64,000 nt of DNA from Chamaelirium japonicum. Its lineage: Eukaryota > Streptophyta > Magnoliopsida > Liliales > Melanthiaceae. The notes beneath the pieces were generated by a model. That model saw only the letters and a list, made by a program, of their open reading frames with translations. It had not been told where the DNA came from and did not search any database. The stretch lies in contig CANTAL010000004.1 of the NCBI GenBank assembly GCA_947650365.1, positions 1-64,000 of the forward strand, in the 5' to 3' direction. Position numbers and translations under genes: made by a program. Below, piece after piece: positions 14,419-21,655 of the stretch. Every line of letters begins with the position of its first letter. Position 1 is the stretch's first letter.

Positions 14419-16887
14419 ATGGCGAGAACCAAACATCAGGGTCAACCAGAAGGAAGTAACACTCAACATCAACCTCGTCCTGAGACTCGTTCAATGAGTC
14501 AAAGGCTCAACTTCGGGCAGCCCCTTGCTGTCCCCGAGATGGGGGTTCACTCAGGAAGCGGAAGATCAGTCGATCGACCGATCGCCCCTCATCCTCATCA
14601 ATCAATTGGGCAGACTGTCCCTGCTCCTGCTGAAGACCCTCCATCGACATATCAAGTCTCTGCAGTCGATTTCCAATTGCTTCAATTGGCGAAACAAAAC
14701 GCCACCCTCACAGCTGAGAGGGATGCTCTTAAGAAAGCAGCTTCCGAAGCTGGAATCGTTCTGCCTATCCCCTCTGCAAGTGAGAGGATCAATCTTCCAC
14801 AACGTTCAATTCACTCCGAGCAACGGAGATCAATGGGTACTACTGCCCCCGAGAGGATTCGCCGCGACCCAACTCCCTCTGCCGCTCCTTGGAAGCAGAG
14901 TGTCTGGGATCGTCTTGACGACGAGTCCTCCCAATCCTCATCTGGTCGTAATTGCGACAAGAGAGCACCATCGAAGCTCAACATGCCAAGGAAGCACCAA
15001 ATGAAAGGCGCTCCTTCAAAGAGTAGAGTCTCTCCTTCCATTCCATTTCAACGTGGACTTGGATCGGACCTTCGACATCGACTTCAACCGGCGAACACTC
15101 CGATGCCAGAACAAGACCTTGCGATCTTACCTCTTGACCCACCTCTAGGTCGAGGACACGGTCGTAGGGATGGCTACTCTTCTGCCGGGCCACTACATCG
15201 AAGCCTCTTCGAATCAGCATTTCCAAGAGGATGGAGAACTCCTACCCTCCCCAAATTCAACTGCGTCCGAGGAGATCCAAGCCTCCATATACTTGCCTTC
15301 AAGCAAGCTCTAACGCCACACGAAGAGGAAAACAACGTGCTCTGCCGCACCTTCGCGGGAAGTCTCGACGAGCCTTCACTCGACTGGTATCACAATCTCC
15401 GAGCTGGGTCCATTACCCAGTTCGGTGTTTTGGCTAACCTCTTTGTACAGCATTACCAGCTCAACCTGAAACCCGAGAAGAAGCTCGACTCTCTATATCG
15501 ACTAAGGATGGGTGCAGATGAGACTCTCCGCAGCTTCACGAGGAGATTTCGCAACGAGCATGCTGCTCTCTCTGGAAGACATCTGGATGATGAAGCCATC
15601 ATGTTGGCTTTCCAGAACGCTCTCCGCTTCGATCTACACATCTACAACGACTTCATCCGCAATCCCCCTCCTTCTCTGGGTGCGATGTTTGATCGAATTC
15701 AAAGAGAGATTGAGGTGGAAGACGATCAAGTCGCTCGGAAAGGGCGTGAAACTAAGAGAAGGCCTGCTGAAAGAGAAGCTCCTAAATATGCTGCAAAGGC
15801 TCACAACACGGAAGCAGCAGCCCCTCCGGCCAACAAAAGATCAAAGAATGATGGGCGTCGATCTCCAACGAAGACCACTTTCACCGAGTGGAACATGCCA
15901 GTCGAGCAGATACTCGACCGTATTCAACACGACGAGTATCTTCGGAGGCCCAATCCTCTTCAACCAAATTCCAAATTCACAGCAGACAAAACAGTCTACT
16001 GTGAATTCCATCGAAGTCACGGCCACTCCACCGATCGGTGTTTTCGGTTGAAGTTCCATCTCGAAGACTTACTGCGAGAGGGCCACCTTCAAGAATTCGT
16101 CAACAACGGGCACGATCAACGTCGAACCTCTGCAAAGGGGAAAGAAGTGTGCTGGATACATCAAATCTCTTCCAACCGGCAACCAATTTCTGTGAATGCC
16201 AATGTCTTTGGCATTCATGGAACCTTGCACAATCAAGCTTTGACCGGGAAGGAAGTCGATCGGCAGGTTCGACGCATCTTCCATGTTCGATCTACTGCAA
16301 ACAAAGAAGATACCTGGATCGAGAAGCCCATCGAAGGTCTGGCTTGGCCATCCATAGTCTTCAACGACACCGATCTTCAAGGAGTTCACACTCCCCATCG
16401 AGATCCTCTGGTCTTGAAACTCATTATCGACGGAAGCACCGTCAACCGGATCCTCATCGACATCGGAAGCTCCATCGATATTATGTTCTCAGACTGTTTC
16501 AAACGTCTGGGACATAAGTATCAAAGCCTCGACGTCGTCCCGACTGTGATCACCGGCTTCAATGGTGAACAAAGCATCACAGTGGGCGAATCCAGATTTA
16601 CCATCGACCTCAGCCGAGAGACTCGAGTCTCGGTGAGGTTTGCAATCGTCGAAGGAATGTCTAGCTATAATGCCATTCTTGGGCGACCATTCCTCCATCA
16701 GATCAATGCCATCTCCTCCTCTTACCATCAACTACTCAAATTTGCAACTGGAGAAGGCATCGTCTGCATTCGAGGCGATCAGCAAGCTGGAAGGTCTTGT
16801 GAAGCTGCTGCGGCAAAGACAGATCGAAAGATCAACATTGCTCCTCCAAAGCGGCCACGAGATGAAGCTGGTCCCTCTTCCAAATAG
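14419..16887 (+). CDS. gag-pro: Gag-protease polyprotein of the retrotransposon
   Basis: Encodes 822 residues: the structural Gag that packages the RNA and the aspartic protease that would cleave the polyprotein in the cytoplasmic particle. The first 270 or so residues are low-complexity and Ser/Pro/Arg-rich. A retrotransposon Gag core spans about 275-440, with the pattern LDWYHNL followed by LRSFTRRF. A zinc-knuckle-like motif with C528, H531, H536 and C541 replaces the usual second Cys by His. The protease occupies about 665-790, with catalytic D681 in DIGSS and a flap-distal ILGRPFLH. The start at 14,419 is the first in-frame ATG that precedes a continuous frame, 147 bp after the LTR. It ends with UAG followed by CAA-UCA, and the same frame stays open into pol. 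No frameshift or damage is seen. Confidence 0.93.
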   Translation: MARTKHQGQPEGSNTQHQPRPETRSMSQRLNFGQPLAVPEMGVHSGSGRSVDRPIAPHPHQSIGQTVPAPAEDPPSTYQVSAVDFQLLQLAKQNATLTAERDALKKAASEAGIVLPIPSASERINLPQRSIHSEQRRSMGTTAPERIRRDPTPSAAPWKQSVWDRLDDESSQSSSGRNCDKRAPSKLNMPRKHQMKGAPSKSRVSPSIPFQRGLGSDLRHRLQPANTPMPEQDLAILPLDPPLGRGHGRRDGYSSAGPLHRSLFESAFPRGWRTPTLPKFNCVRGDPSLHILAFKQALTPHEEENNVLCRTFAGSLDEPSLDWYHNLRAGSITQFGVLANLFVQHYQLNLKPEKKLDSLYRLRMGADETLRSFTRRFRNEHAALSGRHLDDEAIMLAFQNALRFDLHIYNDFIRNPPPSLGAMFDRIQREIEVEDDQVARKGRETKRRPAEREAPKYAAKAHNTEAAAPPANKRSKNDGRRSPTKTTFTEWNMPVEQILDRIQHDEYLRRPNPLQPNSKFTADKTVYCEFHRSHGHSTDRCFRLKFHLEDLLREGHLQEFVNNGHDQRRTSAKGKEVCWIHQISSNRQPISVNANVFGIHGTLHNQALTGKEVDRQVRRIFHVRSTANKEDTWIEKPIEGLAWPSIVFNDTDLQGVHTPHRDPLVLKLIIDGSTVNRILIDIGSSIDIMFSDCFKRLGHKYQSLDVVPTVITGFNGEQSITVGESRFTIDLSRETRVSVRFAIVEGMSSYNAILGRPFLHQINAISSSYHQLLKFATGEGIVCIRGDQQAGRSCEAAAAKTDRKINIAPPKRPRDEAGPSSK

Positions 16888-16893
16888 CAATCA
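16885..16893 (+). promoter_or_regulatory. Candidate stop-codon readthrough signal between protease and reverse transcriptase
   Basis: The codons read UAG-CAA-UCA. This fits the UAG-CAR-YYA context known from tobamovirus leaky termination. The reading frame upstream and downstream is the same, and the 51 codons between the stop and the first downstream ATG (17,041) are all open. Readthrough would give a 1,949-residue polyprotein. An alternative is splicing: a pyrimidine-rich run (TCCCTCTTCC) precedes the AG of this UAG, and the Ogre branch of the lineage is known to have an intron between protease and reverse transcriptase. Confidence 0.6.
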
Positions 16894-19800
16894 AAGGAGA
16901 TTCCGCTGACCGAACCTCCACCAATCGAATGGGAAGCATCACCTTCAATAGAAGAAATCGTCCCGATCAACATTGGCAGTGGAGATCTCCCTCGACAAAC
17001 ATTTATTGGTACCGGTCTTAGCGACGCAGAAGCGCAAGACATGGTATCCTTCCTCAAGTCCAACATCGACGTCTTCGCCTGGTGTTTCGAAGACATGCCT
17101 GGTATCAATCCAGAGGATGCTTGTCATCGACTTGCAATCAAAGAAGAAATAAAACCTGTCAAGCAAAAGCCACGCACTATCCGACCAGAGCTGCAAATTG
17201 CCGTTCAAGAAGAAATCACCAAGCTACTCGCGGCCGGCTTCATCCGAGAAGTAGAGTATCCAACCTGGATCTCTAACATAGTGGCTGTTCCGAAGAAAAA
17301 TGGGAAAGTCAGAGTCTGCATCGACTTCACCAATCTCAACAAAGCTTGTCCCAAAGACCCATTCCCCATGCCAAGGATTGATAGACTCGTCGATGCCACT
17401 GCTGGCCACGAGCTATTGTCTTTCATGGATGGGTACTCTGGGTACAATCAAATTCCTCTTCACGCCGACGATCAAGAGAAGACATGTTTTGTGACTAGCC
17501 GAGGCCTTTATTGCTACAATGTCATGCCATTCGGCCTCAAAAATGCTGGTTCCACCTATCAAAGGCTAGTCACCAAAATGTTCGAAGATCAGATCGGTCG
17601 CAACGTCGAAGTCTATGTCGATGATCTCCTCACCAAGAGTTCCGTTCGGAGCAAACATCTATCTGATTTGGCTGAAACCTTCCAAGTCCTTCGAAAGTAC
17701 CGAATGAAGCTCAATCCAGCCAAGTGCGCTTTCGGAGTTCAATCTGGCAAATTCCTGGGTCATCTTGTGACCAGGAGGGGTATCGAAGCCAATCCCGATC
17801 AAATTCGAGCCATCATCGATATGCCTTCACCTACAAATCGAAAAGAAGTTCAACGTCTCACTGGAAGGTTAGCAGCACTCAATCGATTCATCTCAAAGTC
17901 CTCAGACAAGTGCAAGCCACTCTTCGACAAACTACGAAAGGCGGATACCTCCGGCTGGAGTCCAACTTGTGAAGAAGCGTTTCAAAGCATCAAGAAATAT
18001 CTGGTGCAAGCTCCTATCCTGACTGCTCCACTTCCAAAAGAAGACTTGTGGCTCTACCTTGCCGTGACCGATCAAGCAATCAGCGCAGTCTTAGTCAGTA
18101 GAAGAGAAGGCATCGAACATCCAGTCTACTACATCAGCCACACTCTTCTTCCGGCTGAGACTCGCTACTCAAAAACTGAGAAGGTCATCCTGGCCTTGCT
18201 CACTGCATCGCGTCGTCTCCAACCATACTTCGTCTCTCACCAGATCACTGTCATTTCAGAACACTCACTCAAAGATATCATTGACAAAGCTGGTCGAGCT
18301 GGTCGAATGACCAAATGGGTGATCGAAATGAGCTCCCTGGGGATTCAGTTCGAATCTCGCACTTCCATCAAAGGTCAAGCTATTGCTGATTTTCTTGCTG
18401 ACTTTCCAGTTGAAGACCCCATCACTTGGGAAGAAGATGTCGACATGCGCTTGGAAGATGAGGATAATCCTCCGATCAATCCTGCAACAAAAATTGATCC
18501 AAGTCTTAAAGTTATTTCTGCAATTCCTCCATGGAAGCTCTATACTGATGGAGCATCAAGTTCAATCGGTTCGAGAACTGGGATAGTCTTAATATCCCCC
18601 GAATTCGATCATCTCCAGAAGGCCACTCTCCTTGGGTTTAATGCCACCAACAACGAAGCTGAGTATGAAGCACTCATTTCCGGACTCGAAATGGCAGAAT
18701 CTCTGGGGGTAGATCGAATCATCATCTACAGCGACTCCCAATTGATCATAAGGCAAATCAATGGAGAGTACACAGCTCGAGAAGAAAGAATGCAACTCTA
18801 CTTGGCCTTAGTACAACGTCTTCAACAACGTTTTACTAGCGCTGAATTCATTCAAATCCCCAGAGCAGAGAACCGAGAAGTAGATGCCTTAGCCAATGCT
18901 GCCTCAGTTCTTGGAGACTCACTCGGAGGAAGGCAAATACAGATCGATTATCAAGAAGTGCCCAAGACCATCCCCGATCAACAGATTCTTACTACTATAA
19001 AAGGATCTGGGGGTGGAGATCAGCTTGCAGATTGGAGACGACCAATTCTTGACTTCTTCAAACATGGCAAAATGCCAGAAGATCCAAATCAAGCCCGAAG
19101 GCTTCAAAGGAAGCTCCCATGCTACACTTTACAAGGTGAAGATTTATATTTCAAATCTCACAGCAGGATGTTACTCAAGTGCCTTGGTCCTGAACAAGCA
19201 CAGGCAATCCTGATTGATATCCACTCCGGAGCTTGCAGAAATCATTCGGGAGGAAGATCCCTTGAAGCCAAGACAAAGCTACAAGGGTACTACTGGCCAA
19301 CAATGGCAAGGGATGCTCAACAAGTCGTTCAAAGGTGCGAGCCTTGTCAACGGCACGCTCGAGCTATTCATCTCCCTGCAGATGAACTCCATCAATTATC
19401 AAGTCCCTGGCCCTTCCATCAATGGGGGTTAGACTTCTTGGGTCCTTTCCCTCCAACTCCAAGCAAGAAAAAGTATCTACTGCTGGCCACAGATTACTTC
19501 ACCAAATGGGTTGAAGCTGTGCCCCTCTTCCGAGAGACTGATGACGAAGTGATCAAATTCATTCGGCACAACATCTTCTCAAGGTTTGGTACACCTCAAG
19601 TTCTCGTTGCAGACAATGGAGCTCAGTTTGACTCCGACAAGTTTCGAGAGTTCTGTCTGAACCATGGTATCAAGCTATTCTATTCAACTCCAAGATATCC
19701 TCAATGCAATGGTCAAGCAGAAGCCTCCAACAGAGCTATTCTTGGTATACTCAAGAAGAAACTCAATGATAAGAAAGGATTGTGGGAGCAAGTCCTACCT

Positions 19801-20268
19801 GAAGTTCTTTGGGGGTATCGCACAACTCCGAGAAGATCAACTGGGTTCTCGCCTTTTCGCCTAACATATGGATCAGAGGCAGTACTCCCAACAGAAAACA
19901 TATCAAGTACTTTGAAGACTAAGGCAGTTGAAGAAGGAATCAACGAAGAACTTCGAATCAATGATTTAGACTTCTCAAAAGAACTACGAGATCAAGCCTC
20001 ACTTCGTGTGGCCAAGTACCAGCAGAAGATCAAAAGAGCCTACGACGAGAAAGTCTACAAGAGACAGTTCCCAGTGGGTAGTTTAGTTCTCAGAGCAGTT
20101 TTCTATAACACCAAAGAACACAGCAGTGGGAAACTTGCTCCCAACTGGGAAGGTCCATACATCATTGAGTCAGTTGGAGGCAAAGGTTCTTACAGACTGA
20201 TCACACCAGAAGGAGATAGATTGCCTCGAGCTTGGAATTCTAGACACCTTAAGATGTTCTACCCATGA
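16888..20268 (+). CDS. pol: Pol: reverse transcriptase, two RNase H domains, integrase
   Basis: Open in the gag frame from the codon after UAG. Residues here are counted from the ATG at 17,041 (1,075 residues), but translation probably does not start there. Reverse transcriptase: D130 in FMDGYSGYNQ and YVDD at 192-195. The gypsy RNase H follows; the Asp usual in its TDH-type motif is Glu at E407 (ISEHSL). The second, archaeal-type RNase H has D503, E541, D565 and D615. Integrase: zinc module H728, H735, C766, C769; catalytic D798, D858 and E894, with exactly 35 residues between the last two; GPY module at 1038-1040. The protein ends at RHLKMFYP with no chromodomain. It copies genomic RNA into DNA and inserts it in the nucleus. 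All catalytic residues of the reverse transcriptase, second RNase H and integrase are present, so the element may be competent. Confidence 0.95.
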   Translation, partial: QSKEIPLTEPPPIEWEASPSIEEIVPINIGSGDLPRQTFIGTGLSDAEAQDMVSFLKSNIDVFAWCFEDMPGINPEDACHRLAIKEEIKPVKQKPRTIRPELQIAVQEEITKLLAAGFIREVEYPTWISNIVAVPKKNGKVRVCIDFTNLNKACPKDPFPMPRIDRLVDATAGHELLSFMDGYSGYNQIPLHADDQEKTCFVTSRGLYCYNVMPFGLKNAGSTYQRLVTKMFEDQIGRNVEVYVDDLLTKSSVRSKHLSDLAETFQVLRKYRMKLNPAKCAFGVQSGKFLGHLVTRRGIEANPDQIRAIIDMPSPTNRKEVQRLTGRLAALNRFISKSSDKCKPLFDKLRKADTSGWSPTCEEAFQSIKKYLVQAPILTAPLPKEDLWLYLAVTDQAISAVLVSRREGIEHPVYYISHTLLPAETRYSKTEKVILALLTASRRLQPYFVSHQITVISEHSLKDIIDKAGRAGRMTKWVIEMSSLGIQFESRTSIKGQAIADFLADFPVEDPITWEEDVDMRLEDEDNPPINPATKIDPSLKVISAIPPWKLYTDGASSSIGSRTGIVLISPEFDHLQKATLLGFNATNNEAEYEALISGLEMAESLGVDRIIIYSDSQLIIRQINGEYTAREERMQLYLALVQRLQQRFTSAEFIQIPRAENREVDALANAASVLGDSLGGRQIQIDYQEVPKTIPDQQILTTIKGSGGGDQLADWRRPILDFFKHGKMPEDPNQARRLQRKLPCYTLQGEDLYFKSHSRMLLKCLGPEQAQAILIDIHSGACRNHSGGRSLEAKTKLQGYYWPTMARDAQQVVQRCEPCQRHARAIHLPADELHQLSSPWPFHQWGLDFLGPFPPTPSKKKYLLLATDYFTKWVEAVPLFRETDDEVIKFIRHNIFSRFGTPQVLVADNGAQFDSDKFREFCLNHGIKLFYSTPRYPQCNGQAEASNRAILGILKKKLNDKKGLWEQVLPEVLWGYRTTPRRSTGFSPFRLTYGSEAVLPTENISSTLKTKAVEEGINEELRINDLDFSKELRDQASLRVAKYQQKIKRAYDEKVYKRQFPVGSLVLRAVFYNTKEHSSGKLAPNWEGPYIIESVGGKGSYRLITPEGDRLPRAWNSRHLKMFYP

Positions 20269-20285
20269 TGTAAATTTTTGTGATG

Positions 20286-20291
20286 AATAAA
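20286..20291 (+). terminator. AATAAA just after the pol stop
   Basis: AATAAA lies 17 bp downstream of the pol stop codon. It could act as a polyadenylation signal for a short sense transcript, which would exclude the antisense gene region. Full-length genomic RNA would have to skip it. It may equally be a chance match in AT-rich sequence. Confidence 0.3.
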
Positions 20292-20388
20292 GTTCTCTTT
20301 CAAAGTGTTCAAATGTGCAGCTGTTCAATTTTTCAATTCAAGTTCTGAAGCAGTTTCAAGTTATCCATATTCAAATTACCAGGTCTTT

Positions 20389-20625
20389 TAACAAGTTTGG
20401 GAGTTAGAGTTGCGACTCAACCCCTTACTAGCAAATGTTAAAAACTGACCACCTTCAAGTTACCAAGTCTTAACAAGTTTGGGTGTTAGAGTTGCGACTC
20501 AACCCCTTACTGGCAAATGTTAAACTGACTTTCAAATTTCAATATTCAATTTCAATCAATTTCTACATCGTTTAACAGGTTTGGGTGCTTGAGTTGCGAC
20601 TCAACCCCTCACATTCAAGTGTTAT
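20389..20625 (+). repeat. Three dispersed hairpin repeats between pol and the antisense gene
   Basis: A block of about 50 bp containing GAGTTGCGACTCAACCCC occurs three times, near 20,389, 20,468 and 20,573. Spacing is about 80 and 105 bp. Each copy can fold with arms GAGT/ACTC, extended by GGG-GTT/AAC-CCC, around TGCG. The copies sit between the ends of two convergent coding regions. Outside them, 20,269-20,833 is AT-rich with no coding signal that I see. Confidence 0.8.
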
Positions 20626-20751
20626 ACGAATTCAAGTCCAATTTTCAAAGTTACATTCAAAAGATTGTATCTATTCTAATGCTATTGAGATCATGATAGT
20701 CAAAGGCATTCAATTCAAGAGACATTCAATTTTCAAACACCAAGAAGATCT

Positions 20752-20757
20752 TTTATT
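20752..20757 (-). terminator. Candidate polyadenylation signal of the antisense gene
   Basis: On the minus strand this reads AATAAA, about 77 bp downstream of the antisense stop codon. That is a normal distance for a plant 3' UTR. It supports a separate antisense transcription unit, although AATAAA is common in AT-rich DNA. Confidence 0.45.
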
Positions 20758-20833
20758 ATCAAAATATGTCAGATACAAGGAGCTGTTACATTTCAAAAAT
20801 TTACAAGTACAACAACGAAGAAGAAGAAAAGTC

Positions 20834-21361
20834 TCAGGGCTTGGCCACACTCTTCGCATGCGACTTCTCCCCTTCAGATCCAGGACGAGCTTTACTCGCC
20901 ACTGATGCCTTGGAGGATCGGACGCTAGCTACATGAGTCCTGAGCGCTTCTGCCGCCTTCTCTGCTGTCTCCTTGTACACTTTGCATTCAGACAACGCGT
21001 GCTCCAGTGCCTTCTTCGAAGTCTCTTCTCTGGCAGTGAAGGCAGCGTGCTGAGTAGCGAGTTGTTGCTTCAGCTCTGTGATCTCGATAGTGCGACCGCA
21101 GGACACGTCCTCAACCTTGGAGAGTCGAGTCTTCAAGGATTCGAGCTCGTGACTCTGTGCCTCACAACGATCTTTCAGCCCCTTGATCTCCAGCTTCCCC
21201 TTGCGAAGTTCCTCAATCTTGGTTTTGAGAGAGGCTTTCTTCGAAGTCAGGAGCTCTCTCAGCTCATCTCTCTCCGCGGTCAATTGATTTATCTCAGCTA
21301 AAGCTTCTTTTGCTCCCGCCCTCATGGAGAGTTTGGTTGCAACATTCATAAGTGCTGAGTT
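20834..21361 (-). CDS. Antisense gene, exon 3: C-terminal coiled coil
   Basis: Predicted last coding exon (528 bp, 175 residues plus stop) of the antisense gene, read from 21,361 down to the TGA at 20,834-20,836. It follows an acceptor with a long U-rich tract ending TTTTGCAG. It continues the exon 2 frame at phase 0, starting NSALMNVATK. The sequence is rich in Glu, Lys, Leu and Ala with heptad-like spacing (AERDELRELL; LKTKIEELRK; ELKQQLATQH), so it should form a long coiled coil. It ends with a Ser/Lys-rich tail. Read alone as an unspliced frame it would be a 177-residue protein starting two codons earlier with MQ, but those codons are the last bases of the intron, so I prefer the exon reading. 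Coiled coils at the C-terminus are common in this plant transposon protein group. Confidence 0.75.
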   Translation of the reverse strand, partial: NSALMNVATKLSMRAGAKEALAEINQLTAERDELRELLTSKKASLKTKIEELRKGKLEIKGLKDRCEAQSHELESLKTRLSKVEDVSCGRTIEITELKQQLATQHAAFTAREETSKKALEHALSECKVYKETAEKAAEALRTHVASVRSSKASVASKARPGSEGEKSHAKSVAKP

Positions 21362-21437
21362 CTGCAAAAGAACAAAAGAGTTGAATTATTCTGAAGAAAG
21401 ATACGATTCAAATGACCGATCAAGCAGATGCACCTAC
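21362..21437 (-). other. Antisense gene, intron 2 (76 bp)
   Basis: Minus strand: donor TTG|GTAGGT, acceptor with pyrimidine-rich CTCTTTTGTTCTTTTGCAG. It is AT-rich relative to the exons and has plant-minimum intron size. Removal joins exon 2 to exon 3 in frame (phase 0). Confidence 0.72.
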
Positions 21438-21574
21438 CAACAGGTTAATTCTATCGAAAGCTTCATCCAAAGTGGCACCCGGGAGGTTGATGAGTTTTCT
21501 GATCGCAGCAGTAGGGCGGTTGATATCAACATCACCCAAGTTTTTTATTGTTGGAGTCAATCCAGCAGGCGCAC
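21438..21574 (-). CDS. Antisense gene, exon 2 (137 bp)
   Basis: Bounded on the minus strand by an acceptor TTGATTGCAG|GTGC and a donor TTG|GTAGGT. It supplies 45 codons plus the last two bases of a split Gly codon, with no stop in the frame imposed by exon 1. The translated stretch includes VDINRPTAAIRKLI and LPGATLDEAFDRINLL, which look like ordinary amphipathic protein sequence. It is too short to be found as an open frame on its own. The evidence is that both junctions have consensus sites and the phases (1 then 0) agree across three separate frames. Confidence 0.72.
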
Positions 21575-21655
21575 CTGCAATCAAAGGGAATCAAAGTGTT
21601 AGATTATTTTCGAACTTCAGAGACAAGACATTCAAAGCAAGTTAAGTTCAATTAC
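21575..21655 (-). other. Antisense gene, intron 1 (81 bp)
   Basis: Minus strand: donor CAG|GTAATT, branch-like CTAAC about 24-29 bases before the acceptor, and acceptor CCCTTTGATTGCAG. Without splicing the exon 1 frame would end two codons into the intron. It is clearly more AT-rich than its flanks. Confidence 0.75.

Noticed and set aside
17041-17043. ATG at 17,041 as the true start of pol
   Set aside because: The frame is open for 51 codons upstream, back to the UAG, and those codons look like protease/reverse transcriptase linker. Readthrough or splicing is more likely than internal initiation.
20933-21301. 122-residue plus-strand frame opposite antisense exon 3
   Set aside because: It is the shadow of the coiled-coil exon, has a Cys/Leu-rich composition typical of reverse translation, and has no homology signal.
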